A stretch of DNA of 64,000 bases from Lachnospiraceae bacterium (GTDB taxonomy: Bacteria; Bacillota; Clostridia; Lachnospirales; Lachnospiraceae). The notes beneath the pieces were generated by a model that was not told the origin of the DNA, did not search any database, and saw only the letters and a program-made list of their open reading frames with translations. Both the position numbers and the translations under genes were made by a program. The stretch's first letter is position 1. Each line of letters begins with the position of its first letter. Shown here one piece after another: positions 16,584-26,307 of the stretch. Location of the stretch: positions 26,418 to 90,417 of the forward strand of contig JAFXCD010000021.1 of NCBI GenBank assembly GCA_017521605.1. Direction: 5' to 3'.

Positions 16584-18311
16584 ATGAACAACCAGTTACA
16601 AGGCGGCCCTAAGGCACCAAAGGATCCAACAAAGAAACGCAAAGGCTTTTATATCATGAGGAATAAATCCGTGGCAGGTTCACCACAACCGGATGGAACA
16701 GGTACACAATTTATTTATCTGGATAGTGGCAGAATGCTTACCGCCGCTGAGATGGTTGGAAATATAAAGGATGAGAAAATACTGGAGCTTCTGAAAACTA
16801 CAGAGGGCTTCAGGAAACTGGTACATAGTATTGGTGTCACGGTGGAAGGCGAAAACAAAGAGGAAGTGGTAGAGTTTTGTTTTCAGATGTATGGCAAGAC
16901 AGATCCTTACAAATCAGGAACCACTTTGAAGTTCCCTGTTAAAGCGGACGGAATGGAGTATGTTCTCAATTTGGAGGAATGTGAGTGGTCAGAGGATGAC
17001 AATATCCCCGGACAGGCCAGATTTGAGTTTGAAAAAGCCGGAGCATTGGCTACCGTGGCAGTAAAATTCTATCTTTATGACGGCTATGATGTGCCGGAAA
17101 TTGAAGAGGAAAATCCGGTGGATTTCCGGTCCCCCTATTATCCGGAGATGCTTTCCAACGCCATTATGCAGACTGGAAATAATTATCGTCTGAAAAAGGC
17201 TATAGAGAAGGCAAGACGTGGAGAGGATGTAACGATTGCTTTTATCGGTGGTTCCATTACCCAGGGGGCCGGAGCAGTACCTATTAATACCGAGTGCTAT
17301 GCTTATAAGACCTATCAGGGCTTTTGCAAGCTGGTGGGAAAAACCACTGAGGAAAATGTACATTACATAAAGGCCGGTGTGGGAGGAACTCCCTCCGAGT
17401 TTGGTATGCTTCGTTATGAAAGAGATGTGTTGTGCGAAGGTACGGTAGAACCGGATGTAGTCGTGGTAGAATTTGCCGTAAATGATGAAGGTGACGAAAC
17501 CAAGGGAGAATGCTATGACTCTTTGGTGCGTAAGATATTAAGCAGTGCGAATAAGCCGGCAGTTATTTTGCTGTTCGCCGTGTTTGCCAATGACTGGAAT
17601 CTGCAGGAACGATTGGGACCGGTAGGCGTGGCGTACGATTTGCCCATGGTGAGCACCAGAGATACAGTGGTGGAGCAGTTTTATAAGAAGCCCGGTGAAG
17701 GCAGAGTGGTTACGAAGAACCAGTTCTTTTATGATGTGTTCCATCCTACCAGTATCGGACATACCATTATGGCGGACGGAATTATTCATCTGCTGGAAAT
17801 TGTGGATAAGCAGGATGTATACGCGGAAGATGTGGATATTACCAGGATTACACCGCCCTTAGGTGGAGAGTTTGAAAAAGTGAAGTTGCTGGATAAGAAG
17901 AGCAATGCAGATGCGGCAGTGATTGATTGTGGCTCCTTTAGCGAAACAGATACAGAGCTTCAGGCAGTGGAAAGAAATCTGGATTTGACCTTTACTCCCC
18001 AGCTTCCCTATAACTGGATGTACCGTGGAGCAGAGGTAAAAGAATCACAGCCTTTTACTATGGATATTACCTGTACGGCACTGTTATTAATTGCCAAAGA
18101 TGCAGCTTCGGCAGATGTGGGATGCGCGGATGTGTATGTGGATGGCGAGTTTGTGATGACCTATGACCCTCATCTGGTAGGCTGGACCCATTGTAATCCT
18201 GTGATTATTTTCAGGGGAAAAGAGCGTAAAAACTATCATGTGGAAGTGCGTATACATGAAGGTGATGAAAAGAAGGATTTCACCATCTTAGGTTTTGGTT
18301 ATGTAGAATAA
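16584..18311 (+). CDS. SGNH-hydrolase-type esterase, probable xylan acetylesterase
   Basis: 575 aa, no signal peptide. Residues about 1-190 are beta-rich; 210-400 form an SGNH domain. Blocks: AFIGGSITQG (nucleophile Ser224), AGVGGTPSEFG (block II Gly), FAVNDEGDE (block III Asn) and DVFHPTSIGH (Asp384/His387). A C-terminal beta domain of about 150 residues follows. This three-part build with a central SGNH domain occurs among carbohydrate esterases. Sitting between a GH8 oligoxylanase and a GH115 glucuronidase, it most likely removes acetyl groups from imported xylo-oligosaccharides. The CE family number cannot be fixed by eye (CE20-like or an unclassified group). Start ATG 16584 with CGGAGGT in front. 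Confidence 0.82.
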   Translation: MNNQLQGGPKAPKDPTKKRKGFYIMRNKSVAGSPQPDGTGTQFIYLDSGRMLTAAEMVGNIKDEKILELLKTTEGFRKLVHSIGVTVEGENKEEVVEFCFQMYGKTDPYKSGTTLKFPVKADGMEYVLNLEECEWSEDDNIPGQARFEFEKAGALATVAVKFYLYDGYDVPEIEEENPVDFRSPYYPEMLSNAIMQTGNNYRLKKAIEKARRGEDVTIAFIGGSITQGAGAVPINTECYAYKTYQGFCKLVGKTTEENVHYIKAGVGGTPSEFGMLRYERDVLCEGTVEPDVVVVEFAVNDEGDETKGECYDSLVRKILSSANKPAVILLFAVFANDWNLQERLGPVGVAYDLPMVSTRDTVVEQFYKKPGEGRVVTKNQFFYDVFHPTSIGHTIMADGIIHLLEIVDKQDVYAEDVDITRITPPLGGEFEKVKLLDKKSNADAAVIDCGSFSETDTELQAVERNLDLTFTPQLPYNWMYRGAEVKESQPFTMDITCTALLLIAKDAASADVGCADVYVDGEFVMTYDPHLVGWTHCNPVIIFRGKERKNYHVEVRIHEGDEKKDFTILGFGYVE

Positions 18312-18343
18312 GATATAAAGGGTGTATTTGGAGGAATTGCTAA

Positions 18344-21217
18344 GTGAATTTATCGGATAGCAATAAAAAAACAGTGATTTTGGTGGAAGACTGTGCCTAT
18401 GAAGGGGTAAAAAGAGTTGCCGCCAAAGTGGTATTGGATATAGAAAAGGTTACCGGCACAAGACCGGAGGTTGTGAATTCCTTGGAAGGTATGGATAAGA
18501 AAGCTACACAGGTGATTTTCTGCGCCACTCTGGGTCAGAGCAACCTTTTGGAGGATTGGGCAAAGCAGGGAATGACCTTGGAAGAACTGCCGGGGAAAAG
18601 AGAAGTATTTGCTATAAAACTGTTGGAAGACATAGAAGGCTTTGAACAGGTATTGGTTATCTGTGGTAGTGATAAACGGGGAACCATTTATGGTATGTTT
18701 ACCCTATCAGAATATATAGGTGTATCACCTCTTTGCTATTGGGGGGATGTGGAGCCGGTAAAGAAGCCGGAAATGGTAGTTGGTAAGGATGTTGAAATGG
18801 TATCTAAGGAACCCAGTGTACGTTACAGAGGCTTTTTTATCAATGATGAGTGGCCCTGCTGCGGGAATTGGGCAACCAAGCATTTTGGTGATTTTAATGC
18901 AGATATGTACGAGCAGGTATTTGAATTTTTGCTTCGTATGAAGGGAAATTATCTCTGGCCGGCTATGTGGAGTGCATCCTTCCCTTTGGACGGACCGGGT
19001 AGTAAGAATGAAGAACTGGCGAATATTTATGGTGTGGTAATAGGATATTCCCACCACGAGCCCTGTTTACGTGCCAGCGAGGAGTGGGATAAGGTGCGTG
19101 GCCCGGAAACGCCATATGGTAATGAGTGGAATTTCTATACCAATGAAAAGGGCTTAATCAATTATTGGGCAGAAGCCCTGAAGCGTAGCGGTAGGTATGA
19201 AAATCTGATTACCATCGGTATGCGTGGGGAACGTGACAGTTCCATGCTGGGTGAAGATGCTACAGTAGAAGAAAATGTAAATCTACTTAAGGATATTATT
19301 CATAAGCAGCGACAGTTAATAAAAGAAAATGTAAATGAGGAACTGAAAAAGGTGCCCCAGCTTCTGGCTTTGTACAAGGAGGTAGAAGCTTATTTTTATG
19401 GGGATGAGAATATTAAGGGCTTAAAGGATTGGGAAGAGCTGGATGGGGTCATCTGTATGCTCTGCGAGGATAATTTCGGTCATATGAGAACCCTTCCTAC
19501 AGAGGAAATGCGTGGCCGTAAGGGTGGCTTTGGTATGTATTATCATTTCGATTATCATGGTGGTCCCATCTCCTATGAATGGGTGGATTCCACACCTATG
19601 TCCAAAACCTGGGAACAGATGTGTATGGCCTATGAATATGGTATCAGGGATGTCTGGATTGTGAATGTAGGCGATTTGAAGTTCCATGAGGTACCCTTAA
19701 CTTATTTCATGGCACTGGCTTATGATTATGAAAAATGGGGCTATGGAAATAGAAACAGCTATAGAGAATATACAGCATTGTGGGCAGAGAAAAACTTCGC
19801 CGGTGTGAGCAAAGAACTTCAAGAGAAAATCGGTAAGGTGTTGACTGAGTATATTGATATCAATCATCTGCGTCGACCGGAATCTCTGAATCCGGGTATC
19901 TATCATGCTTGTGAGAATCTGGAGGCAGATAAAATGCTTGCAAAGGCAGAGGTTCTGGAGACTCTGTCCATGGAAGTGTATGAGACCTTGGAGGGGGCTG
20001 AAAAAGAAGCATATTACAGCATGATTCATTTCTCTGCCATGGCAAGTATGAATTTATTGAAAATGCATTTATATTCTGCGAAGAATGCGCATTATGCAAA
20101 ACAGGGTAAGCCTGTAGCGAACCGGTATGGTGAGCTGGTAAGAGCTTGTATTCGTAAGGACAGAGAGTATTACGAACAGTTTGGAAGCTTTAAGGACGGT
20201 AAATGGGACGGCATGCAGATGGCTCAGCATATTGGCTTTACCAAATGGAATGAGGATGATTACCGTTATCCGGTGATTATGAGTGTGGAGCCTGCTTATA
20301 AGCCCAGACTGAAGGTGAACCGCAAGGACAGTCCATGGACGGCAGTAAAGAATTACGGTGCACCCATGAGAATTATGGTGGATGATTTCCGCTATGCCGG
20401 TTATGAAAAGGTAGTGTTGGAAATTGCCAATGATGGTGTGGATATTGTGCATTATGTTGTAGAGGCACAGACGCCGGATGGAAAATTGCCAACCTGGTTG
20501 CAGATAAGTGCTATGGAAGGCAGCGTGGAGCAACAGGAAGAACTGGTGCTGACTTTTGATAGTAATAAACTGGCAGGCGAGGATAAGGTATGTCTGCTGA
20601 TTAAGGACGAAGAGACAGCCGTTGCAGTGGAGATAAGTGCAAGAACCATTAATGTGTCCGGATTGCCAGGCAAAACTCATCTGGAGAAGAAGGGGATTAT
20701 TGCTATGAATGCAGGCGATTTCTTTGAAAAGAGAGATACGGACAAGGGAGCTTTCGAGGTACTGGAAGGATACGGAAAGTATGGTACAGGAGTGAAGGTT
20801 TTCCCCAGTACCGCAGTATTTGCCATGGAAGAAGAAAAACCCTGTCTTTCCTATCGTTTTCTGATAGAAGAAGCCGCAGAGTATGAGGCAGAGCTGGTGG
20901 TAGCACCTACCAATTCTGTGGTGAATAAGCAAAGTGTGAATGTGGCGCTACAGGTGAATGGAGAGACAGAACAAAAAGTGGAACTGGTAGCGGCTGACTT
21001 CAGAGCCGGCGAGAGCAGTGATCCCAGATGGAGAATGGGCGTTTTATATCAGGAGCGCAGAGTTTCCGTGCCGGTAAGCCTGAAAGAAGGAGTGAATGTA
21101 CTGAGTATAGGAGCCCTGGAAGCGGGAACTGTGCTGGAGCGTGTAATCTTGTATAAAAAGGGAGTGAAAAAGCCTCAAAACTATATGGGACCGGAAAATA
21201 GTTTTGTAGTAATGTAG
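18344..21217 (+). CDS. GH115 xylan alpha-1,2-glucuronidase
   Basis: 957 aa, a full-length GH115. The family's core is evident: RGTIYGMFTLSEYIGVSPL, PSVRYRGFFINDEWP, NADMYEQVFEFLLRMKGNYL then WPAMW, IGYSHHEPCLRA, TIGMRGERDSSM and YYHFDYHGGPISYEW. The C-terminal 280 residues are two beta domains. GH115 enzymes remove (4-O-methyl)glucuronic acid from internal as well as terminal xylose units. No signal peptide, so the substrate must be imported. Start is GTG at 18344 after TTTGGAGGA. It follows the esterase by 32 bp in the same operon and is followed by a hairpin that may lower downstream transcription. Confidence 0.94.
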   Translation: MNLSDSNKKTVILVEDCAYEGVKRVAAKVVLDIEKVTGTRPEVVNSLEGMDKKATQVIFCATLGQSNLLEDWAKQGMTLEELPGKREVFAIKLLEDIEGFEQVLVICGSDKRGTIYGMFTLSEYIGVSPLCYWGDVEPVKKPEMVVGKDVEMVSKEPSVRYRGFFINDEWPCCGNWATKHFGDFNADMYEQVFEFLLRMKGNYLWPAMWSASFPLDGPGSKNEELANIYGVVIGYSHHEPCLRASEEWDKVRGPETPYGNEWNFYTNEKGLINYWAEALKRSGRYENLITIGMRGERDSSMLGEDATVEENVNLLKDIIHKQRQLIKENVNEELKKVPQLLALYKEVEAYFYGDENIKGLKDWEELDGVICMLCEDNFGHMRTLPTEEMRGRKGGFGMYYHFDYHGGPISYEWVDSTPMSKTWEQMCMAYEYGIRDVWIVNVGDLKFHEVPLTYFMALAYDYEKWGYGNRNSYREYTALWAEKNFAGVSKELQEKIGKVLTEYIDINHLRRPESLNPGIYHACENLEADKMLAKAEVLETLSMEVYETLEGAEKEAYYSMIHFSAMASMNLLKMHLYSAKNAHYAKQGKPVANRYGELVRACIRKDREYYEQFGSFKDGKWDGMQMAQHIGFTKWNEDDYRYPVIMSVEPAYKPRLKVNRKDSPWTAVKNYGAPMRIMVDDFRYAGYEKVVLEIANDGVDIVHYVVEAQTPDGKLPTWLQISAMEGSVEQQEELVLTFDSNKLAGEDKVCLLIKDEETAVAVEISARTINVSGLPGKTHLEKKGIIAMNAGDFFEKRDTDKGAFEVLEGYGKYGTGVKVFPSTAVFAMEEEKPCLSYRFLIEEAAEYEAELVVAPTNSVVNKQSVNVALQVNGETEQKVELVAADFRAGESSDPRWRMGVLYQERRVSVPVSLKEGVNVLSIGALEAGTVLERVILYKKGVKKPQNYMGPENSFVVM

Positions 21218-21249
21218 AGACAACTGTTAATAGAGTTTTGCAGATGAAG

Positions 21250-21280
21250 CAGTACCACGGGGAAACCTGTGGTACTGTTT
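21250..21280 (+). terminator. Hairpin between GH115 and GH43
   Basis: Perfect 9-bp stem CAGTACCAC / GTGGTACTG (21250-21258, 21269-21277) with a 10-nt loop, then only TTT. Probably a weak terminator or an mRNA-stability hairpin. Confidence 0.5.
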
Positions 21281-21301
21281 GAGAATACGAGGAGATTTTT
21301 A

Positions 21302-22897
21302 ATGATGGAGAAGAAGCAACCAATCAACCCAATAACAAAGCTGGACTATCCGGATGCGGATGTGATTCGTGTAGAGGATACTTATTATATGGTGAGTACA
21401 ACCATGCATTTTATGCCCGGTTGTGAAATTTTACGTTCGTATGATTTGATAAACTGGGAGCATGCAGCATATCTTTATGATGTATTGGACAGTACGCCGG
21501 GACAGTGTCTGGAAGGAGAAGAGAATATTTATGGAAGAGGTATGTGGGCAGCCACTTTGCGTTATCACAAGGGGGAATTTTATGTGATATTTGTGGCGAA
21601 TGATACTCATAAAACCTATTTATTTACTGCACCGTCTGTAGAGGGCCCTTGGAAGAAAAAGGAAATAGAAGGCTTTTATCATGATTGTTCTTTGTTATTT
21701 GATGAGGATGAAAAGGTATATCTGGTATATGGAAACAGACATATCTGGTTGACAGAGATGAAAGAGGATTTGAGTGGTCCCAAAGAGGGTGGGTTACACA
21801 GAATGATTGTCAGTGATGAGGGCAATCCCAGTCTGGGATATGAAGGGGCTCATTTCTATAAAATCAATGGAAAATATTATGTTTTCTTTATTCATTCTCT
21901 TCGCACGGAATGGAAACGTGTGGAGGCTTGCTTTATGGCAGATTCTTTGGAGGGAGAATTTGTAGGTGGGGATGTTTTGAATGATGATTGCGGTTATTGT
22001 AATGCAGGAACAGCACAGGGGGGGATTGTAGATACCCCGGAGGGAGAGTGGTACGCAATTTTATTCCAGGACAGAGGCGCTGTGGGGAGAGTTCCTGTAC
22101 TTCTGCCAATCCACTGGGAAAGAGACTATCCTGTATTTGGTGTGGATGGAAAAGTGCCACAGGAGTTTGAAACGAAGAGTACCAGACCGGAGTATTCCTA
22201 TACGGAGTTGGTGCAGAGCGATGATTTTAAGGGTGGTGTGTGGCCTTTTGAAAGCCCTAAGGCAACCCTGCGCACTACAAAGGATGTGCACTATGACAGC
22301 TTTGGTTTTAAGAGTATATGGCAGTTTAATCATGAGCCGGACCTTTCGCTGGTGGAAAGAGATTTGGAGGCTGGAACCGTACAAATGATTACTGATAAGC
22401 TTTGTGCAAATGTAACTCAGGCGAAGAATGTATTAACCCAGAGAATGCTATTTCCTTCCTGCGGAGGAAGTATTACGGTGGATGGCAGTCAGTTGATGGA
22501 AGGGGATTATGCAGGACTATGTGCATTCCAGGGAAAGTATGTCCAGGTGGCTTTGACCAGGGAGCAGGAACAGCTGTATGTAGTTCTGATGACCAAAGGG
22601 GAAGAGTGCAATACTTCCATGGGTAAAACTAAGGATACACAACCGGCGGTGCTATTAGAAAAGATAGCAGTAAGTAGTACGAAGGTACGTTTTAAGATAG
22701 AGGTGGATTTTGACCATATGAAGGATGAGGCGTATGTTTCTTATGAAGCAGGAGAAGGATGGAAACAGATTGGAGCTGCACAAAAGCTTTATTTCCGTTT
22801 GGACCATTTTACGGGTTGTCGATTTGGCTTATTTATATATGCCACTCAGAAAATGGGAGGCAGAGTAACGTTTTCAGAGTTTGTTTATGATAAATAA
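21302..22897 (+). CDS. GH43 (subfamily 12-like) exo-acting arabinofuranosidase/xylosidase
   Basis: 531 aa from ATG 21302 (GAGGAG at 21289-21294); an upstream start at 21269 would lie in the hairpin. N-terminal five-bladed propeller, C-terminal concanavalin-like beta-sandwich from about 330. Catalytic set: base Asp in PDADVIRVEDTYYM (Asp20), pKa modulator Asp128 in FYHDCSLLFDED, acid Glu in GYEGAHFYKINGKYY. No signal peptide. By overall look it belongs with the GH43 enzymes carrying MVSTTMHFMPGCEILRSYDL, which include arabinofuranosidases acting on xylo-oligomers. It has a paralogue 7 kb downstream (29848), and the four-gene ABC exporter lies between the two. Confidence 0.88.
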   Translation: MMEKKQPINPITKLDYPDADVIRVEDTYYMVSTTMHFMPGCEILRSYDLINWEHAAYLYDVLDSTPGQCLEGEENIYGRGMWAATLRYHKGEFYVIFVANDTHKTYLFTAPSVEGPWKKKEIEGFYHDCSLLFDEDEKVYLVYGNRHIWLTEMKEDLSGPKEGGLHRMIVSDEGNPSLGYEGAHFYKINGKYYVFFIHSLRTEWKRVEACFMADSLEGEFVGGDVLNDDCGYCNAGTAQGGIVDTPEGEWYAILFQDRGAVGRVPVLLPIHWERDYPVFGVDGKVPQEFETKSTRPEYSYTELVQSDDFKGGVWPFESPKATLRTTKDVHYDSFGFKSIWQFNHEPDLSLVERDLEAGTVQMITDKLCANVTQAKNVLTQRMLFPSCGGSITVDGSQLMEGDYAGLCAFQGKYVQVALTREQEQLYVVLMTKGEECNTSMGKTKDTQPAVLLEKIAVSSTKVRFKIEVDFDHMKDEAYVSYEAGEGWKQIGAAQKLYFRLDHFTGCRFGLFIYATQKMGGRVTFSEFVYDK

Positions 22898-23008
22898 TGG
22901 GTTAAAAGAGCAATGGATGATGTAAAAATAGCATGAATTAAAGAGTCATTTAGAAGATTTGATTGTAAAATATTTCTTAGTTTAAAATGTTTACTATGAA
23001 AAGGTAGT

Positions 23009-24133
23009 GTGGAAAAGACAGTTATGAAAAGGAAATGCAAAGTCAAAAAGAGCAGCCGGCTGATGGTAATATTATTGGCGGGATGCATGTTAACCGGCTG
23101 TGGCCCTATGCTGGGTGGTGATGAAGAATTAATTTTAACGGAGAAGGAAGCAGAAACCATGACCTATGAAATGGCAGAGGTTTCTGTTTCTGATGTAAGA
23201 AAAACAGGTAAAGCCAGTTGTGTTTATCAGCAGGTAAATGATGAAAGCTTAAGCTTTTCCGTAAGTGGGAAACGTGTGGCAAAGGTTTATGTGGAAAAGG
23301 GGCAAAGTGTAGTTAAGGGACAAATTCTGGCAGAATTAGATGTGGGTAACGCAGAAGAACAGATACGTGATTTGGAATACAGTATTGCCAGAAATGAGTT
23401 AAGCTTATCCAATATAGAGCTTAATAGGGATAATGAGATTTCGGCTCTTTGGTTACGCTTTATGTACCAGAGCGGACAGAGCAAGGAAGAGAAGGAAGCA
23501 TTGGATAAAAATGTGGAAGGGATACAACAAAGATACCGATACATTCAGGAGGACTGTGAGGATGCACTGGCCCTTGACAGAGCGCAATTGGATATTTTGA
23601 GAAAGAGCATGCAGGAAAGCACATTACGTGCAGGTATGAATGGTATGGTGTCGGATATTGCTGATAAGTTGGAAGGGTCTACCACTGTCAGAGGGGAAGA
23701 GGTAATTAAGATTATTGATAGTTCGGATTGTCTATTTGCTGTGGACGATATTTCGTTGAGGGAATGTTTTCAGGAAGGCGTCGAGGTGGATATGAGCATG
23801 GCTTATGGAACCGGAGCCGGAGATTATAAGCTGGTACCTCATGAGATGGATAAGTGGGAAGATAAACTTTTATTTAGTATTTCTCAAGGTGGAGAGGGCT
23901 CTATTATCGAAGTGGGTTCCAGAGGAACCATGCGTTATACAACCGGCTTGCGGGAACAGGTTTTATCGGTTCCTTTGAAGGCAGTACATCAGGCAGATGG
24001 TAAGAGCTTTGTATATGTGCTGGGAGAAAATAATATGCGTGAAATGAAATGGATTGAAGCCGGTTTATTTGGTGATGATAAGGTGGAAGTGATATCCGGA
24101 TTGCAAGAAGGAGAGAGGGTAATTATAAAATGA
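23009..24133 (+). CDS. Lipoprotein adaptor of a MacAB-like ABC system
   Basis: 374 aa. Lipoprotein signal with lipobox LTGC (Cys near residue 31). The RND/MacA-type adaptor build is visible: a split biotinyl-lipoyl domain (VAKVYVEKGQSVVKGQILAELD and TLRAGMNGMVSDI), a coiled-coil hairpin between them (about 105-200), a beta-barrel, and the closing motif VISGLQEGERVIIK. Start is GTG 23009 or ATG 23024; neither has an ideal ribosome site. It overlaps the next gene by four bases (ATGA). In Gram-positive bacteria such adaptors sit outside the membrane on an FtsX-type permease. Cargo unknown; the location in a xylan locus is notable. Confidence 0.85.
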   Translation: MEKTVMKRKCKVKKSSRLMVILLAGCMLTGCGPMLGGDEELILTEKEAETMTYEMAEVSVSDVRKTGKASCVYQQVNDESLSFSVSGKRVAKVYVEKGQSVVKGQILAELDVGNAEEQIRDLEYSIARNELSLSNIELNRDNEISALWLRFMYQSGQSKEEKEALDKNVEGIQQRYRYIQEDCEDALALDRAQLDILRKSMQESTLRAGMNGMVSDIADKLEGSTTVRGEEVIKIIDSSDCLFAVDDISLRECFQEGVEVDMSMAYGTGAGDYKLVPHEMDKWEDKLLFSISQGGEGSIIEVGSRGTMRYTTGLREQVLSVPLKAVHQADGKSFVYVLGENNMREMKWIEAGLFGDDKVEVISGLQEGERVIIK

Positions 24134-26307
24134 TGAGAAAAAAAGGAATCAGCTTACTCTTGTCTGTTATAATGTGTATTTCTCTGACCGCTTGCTCAGC
24201 AGAAACGGTTGAAACAACAGGTAGTAGCAAAATCGAATTAATTGAGCCGGTAAATATGGTTGCAAATGTAGAAAAAGCCATGTACCGGAATTTGTATAAC
24301 TGCGAGGTGTATTCTGCAATGGTGTATCCTACCGTTACAGAATATTCATTTGCAAAGAATGCAGTGATTGACGGAACCGGAGCCTTTTGGGGAGATGAGG
24401 TAAAGAAAGGCGATGTATTGGTTTACGGAAATACCGAAGAACTGGATAAGAAGATAGAAGAGCTGGAAGAACAGATTGAGAATAAAGCAGAAAGTATGCA
24501 GGAAACTCTGGAGAATCTGAACGAAAGTCTGGAAAAGCCAAGGGAAGAAGAAAAGTGGCTTAAGGGAGTGGTGGAAGCCTATGAAAAGGTGAAACCGGAG
24601 GAAAAAATACCTGCTTGTGATGTTAGTGGCTCAGATGCAGCGGGTTCGGATGTTTTGGTAGATAATCCGGCTTATACAACATGGTATGCAGAAGCTGTGG
24701 GATGGATAGGAAGATATGAAATTCTGAAGCATAATATTAATATGCAGGAAGAAAATTATCGCCAACAGGAAGAGTTATACCAGCTGGAGAGAGAGTATAT
24801 GCTGGAAAAGCTTCAAGCCTTAAAGAATGATAAGAATAAAAGCTCCTTACGGGCAAACGAAGATGGTGTAGTGGTTGCCAAGGTAATGGGTGATAATTAT
24901 GGAGAAATGTCCGTACAGGCAGAGCAGGAACTGGTTGCAGTAGGTAATATGGAGCAAAAGGTTCTGAAATGTGACTATATCAATGATTTGAAGGTTGCTG
25001 CGGCAGATGATATGTATGCGTTGATTGACGGCATACGTTATGAAATAGAATACCACCCCATTTCCAGGGAGGAGTATACGGAAATAACAGAGAGCGGAAG
25101 CAAGGTGTATACTACCTTTACCATTTTAGGGGATACGGAGAAAGTGGAAGTAGGAGACTTTGCTGTAATATGTGTATTTTCCGACAAGAAGGAAAATGTG
25201 CTTTCCGTACCCAAGGAGGCGATTCATAAGGATGGTTCTGAGAATTTTGTGTATTTAATGCAAAATGGAGAGAGTGTAGCTCAGAAAATCAAAACTGGTA
25301 TGACGGATGGGGTCTATACGGAAGTGTTGTCGGGATTAAATGAAGGCGATGAAGTAATGGTGGAAAATGACCAGACCTTAAGCGGAAAGACAGCAACCGT
25401 AACTTATGGAAGCTTTCATGGAACCTTTGAGGAACGTGGTAAAATAAGTGGTGCCATGGGTGATGTAATAACCAATCCGGTTGAACACGGAACAACTTAT
25501 TTTGGTGAATATCAAGTAGAGTATTTGCAGCATGTCAATAAAGGAGATGTGATTGCTACAGTTCGAGTGGCAAAAGATGAAATAACCATTAAGAGATTAC
25601 AACAAAGTCTTTTGCGCGCAACCCAGCGACTGGAGGATTTGAAGGCAGCAGGAGAAGAAGAGAATAAGAAGGCCATTGAGTCCAGACAGGAAGAGATTGC
25701 AGAATTAAAAAAGCAGCTTGCAGAGGTGGAGGCTGATGGAGAAGTGACGGAAATACGCGCTACCAGAAGCGGAATGATTGTAGGTATGTCAGAATATGAA
25801 AAGGAAACTATTTTATACCATGATGCTTACATAGCGGATATCGCGGATGAGGAATCCATGTATATTTCAGTTGCAGATGAAAATGGCTTGTTAAACTATG
25901 GTGAAGTGGTAAATATCACCTATACAACATATATGAGGGAAGAAAAATCCTGTAAGGGTATGGTGGCTACCTTGGCACCGGCTGGTGTAAGTCGTGATCT
26001 GCAAACAGGTAGTGCCATGATTAAAGTACCTAAAGAGGATTTGCCGGATATGATGCTGGCTATAGCAGATGACGGTAACTGGAGAAACCCGCAGCCTTAT
26101 AGGGTGAAGACCAATATAAGGGAAATGGAAAATGTGCTGGTGGTGCCAAGAGGAGCCGTAACAGAAGTAAACGGACACACCTATGTTAGGGTGAAGGATG
26201 AACAGGGTAACGTAAAGGTATGCAGTTTTGTTGCGGGAGGATATGACAGCACAAATTACTGGATAGTAGAAGGCTTGTCAGAAGGAATGATAGTATGCTT
26301 AAAGTAA
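24130..26307 (+). CDS. Double adaptor lipoprotein: two MacA-like modules in one chain
   Basis: 725 aa, about twice the family length. Signal peptide and lipobox LTAC (Cys near residue 22). Module 1 (about 35-415) has a long coiled coil (IEELEEQIENKAESMQETLE onward), then SLRANEDGVVVAKV, and ends VLSGLNEGDEVMVEND. Module 2 (about 420-725) restarts with a lipoyl-like half (YLQHVNKGDVIATV), a second coiled coil (RLQQSLLRATQRLEDLKAAG onward), EIRATRSGMIVGM, and ends WIVEGLSEGMIVCLK. The C-terminal family motif thus appears twice in this protein and once in its upstream neighbour. Translationally coupled on both sides (4-bp and 13-bp overlaps). Likely forms the extracytoplasmic conduit with the permease at 26295. 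Confidence 0.83.
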   Translation: MMRKKGISLLLSVIMCISLTACSAETVETTGSSKIELIEPVNMVANVEKAMYRNLYNCEVYSAMVYPTVTEYSFAKNAVIDGTGAFWGDEVKKGDVLVYGNTEELDKKIEELEEQIENKAESMQETLENLNESLEKPREEEKWLKGVVEAYEKVKPEEKIPACDVSGSDAAGSDVLVDNPAYTTWYAEAVGWIGRYEILKHNINMQEENYRQQEELYQLEREYMLEKLQALKNDKNKSSLRANEDGVVVAKVMGDNYGEMSVQAEQELVAVGNMEQKVLKCDYINDLKVAAADDMYALIDGIRYEIEYHPISREEYTEITESGSKVYTTFTILGDTEKVEVGDFAVICVFSDKKENVLSVPKEAIHKDGSENFVYLMQNGESVAQKIKTGMTDGVYTEVLSGLNEGDEVMVENDQTLSGKTATVTYGSFHGTFEERGKISGAMGDVITNPVEHGTTYFGEYQVEYLQHVNKGDVIATVRVAKDEITIKRLQQSLLRATQRLEDLKAAGEEENKKAIESRQEEIAELKKQLAEVEADGEVTEIRATRSGMIVGMSEYEKETILYHDAYIADIADEESMYISVADENGLLNYGEVVNITYTTYMREEKSCKGMVATLAPAGVSRDLQTGSAMIKVPKEDLPDMMLAIADDGNWRNPQPYRVKTNIREMENVLVVPRGAVTEVNGHTYVRVKDEQGNVKVCSFVAGGYDSTNYWIVEGLSEGMIVCLK

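Noticed and set aside
20069-20932. 287-codon open frame on the minus strand inside the GH115 gene
   Set aside because: It lies wholly antisense to a clear GH115 coding region, has no ribosome binding site and its translation has no recognisable domain.
24130-26307. Fusion produced by a sequencing error joining two adaptor genes
   Set aside because: The junction between modules is a continuous frame with no ribosome site, stop remnant or second signal peptide, so a true tandem protein is more likely.
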